DNA of 21,817 nt, from assembly GCA_002084765.1 (NCBI GenBank), contig NBMB01000044.1, positions 1-21,817 on the forward strand. The letters are read 5' to 3'. The stretch is from Candidatus Cloacimonetes bacterium 4572_55 (GTDB lineage Bacteria > 4572-55). Under the pieces are notes generated by a model that saw only the letters and a program-made list of their open reading frames with translations, did no database searches and was not told the origin of the DNA. This document shows, in pieces, positions 16,390-21,817 of this stretch; the first letter of the stretch is position 1; each line of letters opens with the position of its first letter. A program made the translations under genes and the position numbers.

Positions 16390-18720
16390 TTAAGGCGATA
16401 ATTCATCCCAATCGACTTTTTTAATATCTGCCAGCGCGCTCTCAAAGTCGCCAAAAATGATCTCTTCCGGAGGGGAATCCAACAGGGGCAATTCGAACTC
16501 ATTCAATCCATCTGTGATCCATATCCGCTGTCGTTGATAATCGTTGTGGATCATCTTTGCTGTGACAAGAATGCTTGACCGGAAGCCAGGCGCATTTTCC
16601 TGAAAAGATCGAAAACGAATAAGATACTTACCTTCAGCTGTTTTTTTCTGTTTATACGCAAATTTATAGGTGGGGATGTCCGATGCGTAAACCCATTGCT
16701 GAAAAAACCAGTCCATATCCTCATGGATATAATCTTCAATAAAGTGCTGAAAATCCTCGGTCGTTGCCTGCCGATGCAAATAGGTTTCATAAAAATCTCG
16801 CATGAGCGTGCGAAATTGGTCGTCGTTCAAATCCGCTGGATCCAGCAGGTAGCAGCGCAGGAGATGCAGAATCCAGGCTCCTTTTTTGTAGATCACAACC
16901 GCGTAATCCTCTTTAGTCTCACTGCTTACCGTTCGGTATCCGAGCCAGATCGGACCAGTCTCCACGCCGTCCCCAAGGAGATATTGGCGATTTTCGACGA
17001 TCAACTTGCGCCAATCCTTCAGTTTTTTCAAAAAATTTTTCTGATCTTCTCGGACGATCTCCAGATACCACAAGCCAGAATAGTCGGCAAATCCCTCGCT
17101 CATCCATTGATCGTGATACGTCAGAAAATCGACGCCGACGCCCCACCATTGATGCGCGGCTTCATGCGCTCGATGGATTGCGTCGTAACCCCATGGATCG
17201 TCGCCAATAAAAGTGACGCCCGATAGATTGGTCAATCCTAAGAACGATTCCCCGTGCAGAGTCGGGGTCTCCATCACGAAAAATTCGTCGGCTCGGCTCT
17301 CCCCATAAACTTCCCGAAAAAAATCAATACTGCGGGCAATTTCCTCTCCAACCCGTTTTGCCCTGACCGCTCGCCGCGTCTTATTCATGTACACGGTAAC
17401 CCGCGGCAACGTATCGTTTTCGACAACATGCTTGTCAAAAATACCCATGCTGAACGACGCGTTTCGGATCGGCTCATACGTCCGCCAGCGCGTGACGCAA
17501 TATCCATCTTCCGCCGCGTTATCAACAAATGCTGTGTCCTGATGACCAGCAGCGGTAAATTTGTATATATCTGGAACATGGAAATAGAGATCAAATTGTG
17601 ATTTATCATGGAAACTCTGACGTGGGTACCAAAATGTGGACAGATCCAACATAAAATAGTCGTCATATCGCTGAATAATTTCGCCGTGATAGGAAAGATT
17701 CAGCTGATAGGTCGTATCGATCTGCAAAGAATCTGCCCGAATCCATATCAGATGGTTGTCCTTGGACTTGAAAAAATCAACGGGCGTTCCCGATTTCCAA
17801 GAGATAGAATCCACCTCCAACTTGGGCGATATATAGAAGAAAAGCCATTCTTTGTCAGGAGGGGTTATGGGTCGAAAAATCATTTCCGTTTTTGCTCTGA
17901 AATTGGGATTGGACGAGGCGAATACACCGCTGTTGTTTTCGATCCAGCACTCTATGCGGTAGGATTCCACGTCAATCAATTTTTTATCTTCATGCGCTAG
18001 ATTGCTCTGTTTTTCATAATCGCTCTGTTGATGAAACTGGCTGATCATTTCTCTGCGATACGTGACGCTGTCGTTTTTCGGTCGCCGCATAAACCGGACT
18101 TCCTCGACCTCATAAGGGTTGATCTTGAAGAACATGGGCTTGAGCGAATTTTTGCTAAAGTGTGCATAAAAGAGAGAATTGGTCGCGTTTTCCAGAAAAG
18201 TTTTGATAAACTCCGGCTCGAAGTTTTTCCCTTTTTCATCGCCCATGTAACGCAGGCAATTTTTTATCTGTTTTTTCAGTTGATGGGAAACGCGTTGACG
18301 GGAAAAATTCAGATGGCTCTGGAACTCCTTCAGGGTGGAGTCCGCAAAAATAAGAACCAGAAATTTGAATTCCTGGTCTAAAGAGTCGGCTTCATAAAAA
18401 CGGCGAACTTGACGCCTCTCGATCTCGGTCGGAGGCGTTAGGCGGAATCTCCCCTTTCCTTCAAACAGAGCCGCAACCACCCGACCGTTTATAGGCTTAC
18501 AGAGATACAACTTGCCTTTCTTCAGATCAAAGACCCCAGCGTCTCGACGGAAGGAAAAATCCTGCACCTTTGCCACCAGATTCTTGTCTGGCTCCAACTC
18601 CATCAATTCCTTATAAAGAGCTTCGTAATCAGTCTGATGCTCTTCTGCTGCCCCAATATTAAAAATAAAAGCGGGAGAGATTATGACAAAGAAAATTAAA
18701 AAGATCATTTGGTTTTGCAT
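16390..18720 (-). CDS. Secreted M1-clan (gluzincin) zinc peptidase-like protein
   Basis: 776 aa with a signal peptide (about 1-24, MIFLIFFVIISPAFIFNIG). The zinc site is intact and has M1 spacing: HEAAH (His519, Glu520, His523), then WWG, then 18 residues to Glu542 in WMSEGFADY. A later YKKGAWILHLLR provides the probable catalytic Tyr611. The aminopeptidase GxMEN motif is missing: the matching region reads GLTNLSGVTF, so recognition of a free N-terminus is doubtful, and an endo- or other peptidase role is possible. The first 280 or so residues are not recognisable to me; a beta-rich M1-like N-terminal domain follows. The start ATG has a GGGGGGA stretch 5 nt upstream. It is last in a probable four-gene operon, 58 nt behind the symporter, and would act in the periplasm or outside. 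Confidence 0.87.
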   Translation of the reverse strand: MQNQMIFLIFFVIISPAFIFNIGAAEEHQTDYEALYKELMELEPDKNLVAKVQDFSFRRDAGVFDLKKGKLYLCKPINGRVVAALFEGKGRFRLTPPTEIERRQVRRFYEADSLDQEFKFLVLIFADSTLKEFQSHLNFSRQRVSHQLKKQIKNCLRYMGDEKGKNFEPEFIKTFLENATNSLFYAHFSKNSLKPMFFKINPYEVEEVRFMRRPKNDSVTYRREMISQFHQQSDYEKQSNLAHEDKKLIDVESYRIECWIENNSGVFASSNPNFRAKTEMIFRPITPPDKEWLFFYISPKLEVDSISWKSGTPVDFFKSKDNHLIWIRADSLQIDTTYQLNLSYHGEIIQRYDDYFMLDLSTFWYPRQSFHDKSQFDLYFHVPDIYKFTAAGHQDTAFVDNAAEDGYCVTRWRTYEPIRNASFSMGIFDKHVVENDTLPRVTVYMNKTRRAVRAKRVGEEIARSIDFFREVYGESRADEFFVMETPTLHGESFLGLTNLSGVTFIGDDPWGYDAIHRAHEAAHQWWGVGVDFLTYHDQWMSEGFADYSGLWYLEIVREDQKNFLKKLKDWRKLIVENRQYLLGDGVETGPIWLGYRTVSSETKEDYAVVIYKKGAWILHLLRCYLLDPADLNDDQFRTLMRDFYETYLHRQATTEDFQHFIEDYIHEDMDWFFQQWVYASDIPTYKFAYKQKKTAEGKYLIRFRSFQENAPGFRSSILVTAKMIHNDYQRQRIWITDGLNEFELPLLDSPPEEIIFGDFESALADIKKVDWDELSP

Positions 18721-18778
18721 AATTTCCCCCCTGTATCCGTTCTGTAAAATCTGCGAAACCCGCGGATACTTCCCATTT

Positions 18779-20209
18779 TCACGCCTTGGGTTTCAACAAA
18801 CTGACAGCGGGATTCAATACGAGCGACGTGATCATACCAATGGTTCCGGCTTCTGGAGAGGACGATCCTGACATATAGAGGATCAGGCAGACTGCCAATC
18901 CGCCCACTGCCGAGACTATGGCTCCGATTTTATTGGCTCTCTCCATAAACAATCCCCATATAAAAGGACCGAGAAATATTGAGCCGATCGCACCCCAAGA
19001 AATCGACAGAATCGCTACGATTGTCGAGGGTCTCAGGAATGCCAAAATTACGGATAAAAAGATGAAGAAACCGCTGGCAAATCTCATCAGCATCGTGAGT
19101 TCATTATCGGACGCCTGCTTATTGATATAACCCGCGTACAGGTCTTTGACCACAGCGGATCCGGAGATAAGCGTCAACGCGGCTAATGTGGACATTGATG
19201 CGGAAAGTATCAGCAATAGAATGACAATCGATAACGTTTCTGGGACAATTCTCGCCAAAAGTTCGGGCATCAGAGCGTCGAAGATCGGCTGACCATTTTC
19301 GGCAAATGCTCCGGAAGCGTTTGACGGCGATAGAAAAAGTCGGCTCGTAGCACCCACAAAGTAAGCGATTGTGCAGATCAAAAAGGCAAACGCACTTGAT
19401 GCGAACATGCCGATCCGAATCGATCTGTCGTCCTTGATAGCGTAGAATTTCTGGATAAGCTGAGGCATTCCCATCGGCGCGACGCTGGTGAGAAAAAATA
19501 GACAGAATAGGGGCCACAGACCTGGGGGACCCACAAGTTGGGTCAGTTTGGGGTTGATCGTGGTTAAGTCCGCAGTAATCGCGCCCAACCCGCCTCCCTG
19601 TCGCATCGTAAACCAGAGCAGAATCGAGACGCCGATAATCATTATGATACCAAAGACCACGTCGATCATAGCCATCGATTTATATCCGCCCATGGTCATA
19701 TAGAGCGCGGTAAAACTCCCCATGCAGATTAAAGCTATGGTATAATTGAGCTGGAAAATGGAGGTGAAAAGGTATGAGAGACCAATGAAAACCGCGGCGG
19801 AATAAGGGATGAAAAAAATAAATATCGATAATGAGGCAAAGAGTTTTAAAAATTGGCTGTCGTATCGTTTCTGAAAAAATTCCGCCATTGTTTGCGCGCC
19901 ATAATCGACGGACATCCGCTTGATTCGGCTTCCCAATAGCCACCAGACGCCAAAAACTCCGATAAATGTATTGCCGATTGCGATCCATAGACCGGAATAA
20001 CCAAATCCCCAGCCGATTTTTCCGGCAAAGCCGATAAATAAAACCGCGGAAAAATATGCTGTCCCATAGGTGAACGCAGTCATCCAGGGACCTATATTCC
20101 CGCCTCCAAGGAAAAAATCGGAAAAAGAGCGGGTTTTTCTCAATCCCATGACGCCGACTCCAATAATTATCAAGGCGTAGAGTGCCACGATAATGACTTT
20201 AATCGACAC
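18779..20209 (-). CDS. Sodium:solute symporter (SSS family)
   Basis: 476-aa inner-membrane protein with about 13 hydrophobic segments, starting VIIVALYALIIIGVGVMGL, then the family signature region FSDFFLGGGNIGPWMTAF and the broken helices of a LeuT-fold carrier (AYFSAVLFIGFAGKIGWGFG). It would import a small organic solute with Na+. The ligand class (amino acid, sugar, carboxylate) cannot be assigned. The start is GTG at 20209 with a perfect AGGAGG 6 nt upstream; that site and start lie inside the end of the HAD gene (11-nt overlap), so translation is probably coupled. The peptidase gene follows 58 nt on, which suggests, without proof, uptake of products released outside the cytoplasm. Confidence 0.93.
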   Translation of the reverse strand: MSIKVIIVALYALIIIGVGVMGLRKTRSFSDFFLGGGNIGPWMTAFTYGTAYFSAVLFIGFAGKIGWGFGYSGLWIAIGNTFIGVFGVWWLLGSRIKRMSVDYGAQTMAEFFQKRYDSQFLKLFASLSIFIFFIPYSAAVFIGLSYLFTSIFQLNYTIALICMGSFTALYMTMGGYKSMAMIDVVFGIIMIIGVSILLWFTMRQGGGLGAITADLTTINPKLTQLVGPPGLWPLFCLFFLTSVAPMGMPQLIQKFYAIKDDRSIRIGMFASSAFAFLICTIAYFVGATSRLFLSPSNASGAFAENGQPIFDALMPELLARIVPETLSIVILLLILSASMSTLAALTLISGSAVVKDLYAGYINKQASDNELTMLMRFASGFFIFLSVILAFLRPSTIVAILSISWGAIGSIFLGPFIWGLFMERANKIGAIVSAVGGLAVCLILYMSGSSSPEAGTIGMITSLVLNPAVSLLKPKA

Positions 20210-20915
20210 GAAGTTCCTCCTGCATCAGATGGGATTGGTTGATTTGGTTCACGATACCCGGCAACTCTATAATGTCGTCGATTTCGTGATCCGCGCCCGA
20301 TTCCTTTGTGCCAAAGGTGTCTCCATAGCGGGCAAATACCGTGCGGATGCCCAACTTTTTTGCTCCGACCATATCTCGTTCGGGCCAATCGCCAATCATA
20401 ATCACCTCGTCGGACGTCAGGTCTAAAGATTCCAAAGCTTTTCGGAAAGGCGCGACGTCTGGCTTGCGCTTTCCAGTATCTTCAAAACAGATCACATTGT
20501 CGAAAACATGATGCAGCCCAAGATAGGTCACTCGGAGCCATGCTTCCCGGCGAGGCGCGTCGGAAACGACTACCATCTTATAGCCCTGTTTCGCAAGCTC
20601 CAGCAGCGTGAGATGCACATGCGGATATGTCACCAGCGTCGCTTCCCGACTCTTGCGATACGCCACAATGCCCGCTGCCCAAATTTTGTAATCGATTTTG
20701 CCCAGGACAATCTCTAAAAATTCGTCAAAAACTCGCTGATATTCGATCCCACGAGCCTCGTAAACCTCAAAAACTTTCGCACGCGCCGTCTCAAAATCCA
20801 TGGGAAGACCCGCGTCGATCATGCTGGAAATTGCCGCGTCGATCGCCGTGTATTTCATCTTCATAAAATCGACAAGGGTGTTGTCCATATCGAAAATGAT
20901 TCCTTTAATTTCCAT
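20199..20915 (-). CDS. HAD-superfamily phosphatase-like hydrolase
   Basis: 238-aa cytosolic hydrolase with all four HAD motifs: IIFDMDNTLVDF (nucleophile Asp9, acid Asp11), VVVSDAP (Ser118), KPD (Lys151) and GDWPERD (Asp176, Asp181). A helical cap lies between motifs I and II (about 15-95), as in phosphoglycolate-phosphatase-like subfamily I enzymes. ATG 20939 would add MHNKETKR, but ATG 20915 has AAGGAG 9 nt upstream and is preferred. It is the second gene of the operon, 50 nt after the small barrel protein, and its last codons hold the ribosome site of the symporter gene. Substrate unknown; it might act on a phosphorylated form of the imported solute, which is only inference from position. 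Confidence 0.92.
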   Translation of the reverse strand: MEIKGIIFDMDNTLVDFMKMKYTAIDAAISSMIDAGLPMDFETARAKVFEVYEARGIEYQRVFDEFLEIVLGKIDYKIWAAGIVAYRKSREATLVTYPHVHLTLLELAKQGYKMVVVSDAPRREAWLRVTYLGLHHVFDNVICFEDTGKRKPDVAPFRKALESLDLTSDEVIMIGDWPERDMVGAKKLGIRTVFARYGDTFGTKESGADHEIDDIIELPGIVNQINQSHLMQEELRVD

Positions 20916-20965
20916 ACGTTTTGTCTCCTTATTATGCATTTTTTAAACGTATCTTTATGTTAAAA

Positions 20966-21478
20966 TTAATCGAAAAAAGTCCCAACTACGATCCGAAACG
21001 AATGAGCCGGTTTTATGACCCCCAGCCGAATGTCCACAAAATATTCCCTCCTATCAATAGGGAAACTCAATCCGCCGCCCATGTTCAATGCGATACTCGT
21101 TTTCGAATCCGATCCATGATTTCTCGAGTCCACATCAAAATTGTCATGCGTCAACTGGATTCCTCCGATCAGGTAAGGGACAAAATCCTCCCCTTCAAAG
21201 AGGTATTTCAGGTCAGCTGCCACCCCAACCGTGATATGATTGTCCCCAAATCCCAGCTCGGCGTTTGGCTCAAATCGAAGTCGATCTTCTAATACTGTGC
21301 CAAGATCGACATGCGCGCCAAGAAGAATTTGGTCAACGTCGAATGAGAATCCCCCTCGTACGCCCCACCGTTGGTAGGAGAGTCCGTCCGATCCGGCTGA
21401 TAGTGGTGAAAATAGTGGAGTCATAACAAAAAGAAGCGTAAAAAATAAAACAGTCGATAGTCTCGATACGTTGGTCAT
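20966..21478 (-). CDS. Small outer-membrane beta-barrel protein
   Basis: 170 aa from ATG 21478, chosen because GGAGG lies 8 nt upstream; ATG 21493 would make that site coding. The signal peptide is about 1-28 (LSTVLFFTLLFVMTPLFSPLSAG). The mature chain alternates polar and hydrophobic residues in about eight strands (YQRWGVRGGFSFDVD, ILLGAHVDLGTV, ITVGVAADLKYLF, FVPYLIGGIQLTHD, TSIALNMGGGLSFP, FRIVVGTFFD), as in small OmpA/OmpW-like barrels, with Phe near the C-terminus. No active-site residues are visible; the role may be structural or pore-forming. It is first in the four-gene operon; the promoter should lie in 21479-21591, just inside element copy B. Confidence 0.78.
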   Translation of the reverse strand: MTNVSRLSTVLFFTLLFVMTPLFSPLSAGSDGLSYQRWGVRGGFSFDVDQILLGAHVDLGTVLEDRLRFEPNAELGFGDNHITVGVAADLKYLFEGEDFVPYLIGGIQLTHDNFDVDSRNHGSDSKTSIALNMGGGLSFPIDRREYFVDIRLGVIKPAHSFRIVVGTFFD

Positions 21479-21591
21479 ACGATTTTCCTCCATAAAAATT
21501 AGATAGCGTCACAAATATTTTTACTTTTATAATGTGTGTAGAAATCGATAAAAAAACCATAGTTTTTTTTGTGGTTTTGTCTTTCTACCCC

Positions 21592-21755
21592 GGATTATTT
21601 GTCATCACGGAAATCGATCCGCAGATTACGCAGATTATCGCAGATTAAGAATGGATAATTAAAGAATTATATCTTTTTTGTCAAATTTTCTTCCGGAAAA
21701 TTGAGCTTTTGCACGCATTTCACTATATTCGCAACAGAGTCACAGAGAGCGCAGA
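21592..21755 (-). repeat. Full copy B of the ~165-bp dispersed element (inverted)
   Basis: Reverse complement of copy A at 16211-16376, about 94% identical by eye. The tandem units appear as CCGCAGATT (21619-21627), ACGCAGATT (21628-21636) and ATCGCAGATT (21637-21646). It starts 113 nt upstream of the outer-membrane barrel gene, so copies A and B bracket the whole operon. The similarity stops at the same points on both sides (AATAATCC at one end, TCTGCG at the other), defining the element edges. Bases 21756-21817 show nothing that I can assign. Confidence 0.9.
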
Positions 21756-21817
21756 GTCAGCCCAAATAAGGGTTCTGAAATTCTAGTTCTCTTGGAAATG
21801 TCGTTAAAAATAGACTT

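Noticed and set aside
18721-18778. AAATCTGCGAAACCCGCGGAT between the symporter and peptidase genes as another element copy
   Set aside because: Only one unit-like match without the AT-rich core or tail; may be a relic but cannot be distinguished from chance.
21550-21577. AAAACCA...TGGTTTT stem as a terminator
   Set aside because: Only 7 bp, AT-rich, with no gene reading into it from either side within the window.

Overview
The window reads as ordinary chromosome from a Gram-negative, didermic bacterium of the FCB superphylum or a related candidate phylum (KSB1/Calditrichota/Zixibacteria-like is my best guess, from style rather than from any search). The indicators are a TonB-dependent receptor with an N-terminal carboxypeptidase-regulatory-like domain, lipoproteins, a large secreted protein with an Fn3-like domain, a calcium-loop insert and a PorSS/T9SS-type C-terminal sorting domain, an NHL-propeller protein, and intergenic regions filled with short AATCTGCG-type repeat arrays. 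Most genes carry good Shine-Dalgarno sequences, and these allow several start codons to be corrected. I see no CRISPR array, phage, transposase, rRNA or tRNA.

Layout. (1) 1-3100: a repeat-bearing leader, then ileS (+), closed by a strong bidirectional terminator shared with the convergent htpG. (2) 12324-3124, minus strand: lon, an NHL-propeller protein, a TonB-dependent receptor and a small putative lipoprotein are packed with gaps of 31, 33 and 17 nt and look like one operon ending in a weak terminator at about 5119-5140. htpG follows as its own unit, preceded by an 8-9-8 inverted repeat and two tandem 11-bp repeats. (3) 12325-12839: a divergent, largely gene-free region with a dyad upstream of lon and a hairpin, leading to a long-chain polyprenyl diphosphate synthase gene (+). 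(4) 14028-16070: a large secreted, C-terminally sorted protein (+), then a terminator hairpin. (5) 21478-16390, minus strand: a second probable operon of a small outer-membrane barrel, a HAD phosphatase, a sodium:solute symporter (overlapping and translationally coupled to the HAD gene) and a secreted M1-clan zinc peptidase.

Biology. The minus-strand operon headed by lon joins a quality-control protease to an envelope import set (receptor, lipoprotein, NHL protein), with a second chaperone gene, htpG, directly downstream. The second operon puts an exported peptidase-like enzyme next to a Na+-driven transporter, which would fit extracytoplasmic digestion followed by uptake; substrates cannot be read from sequence.

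The most interesting non-gene signal is a roughly 165-bp dispersed element. Two near-identical copies (about 94% by eye) lie in inverted orientation at 16211-16376 and 21592-21755, exactly bracketing the four-gene operon. Partial copies lie upstream of ileS, behind the prenyl synthase gene and at 16114-16145. No established or clearly new defence or other multi-gene system is evident beyond this.
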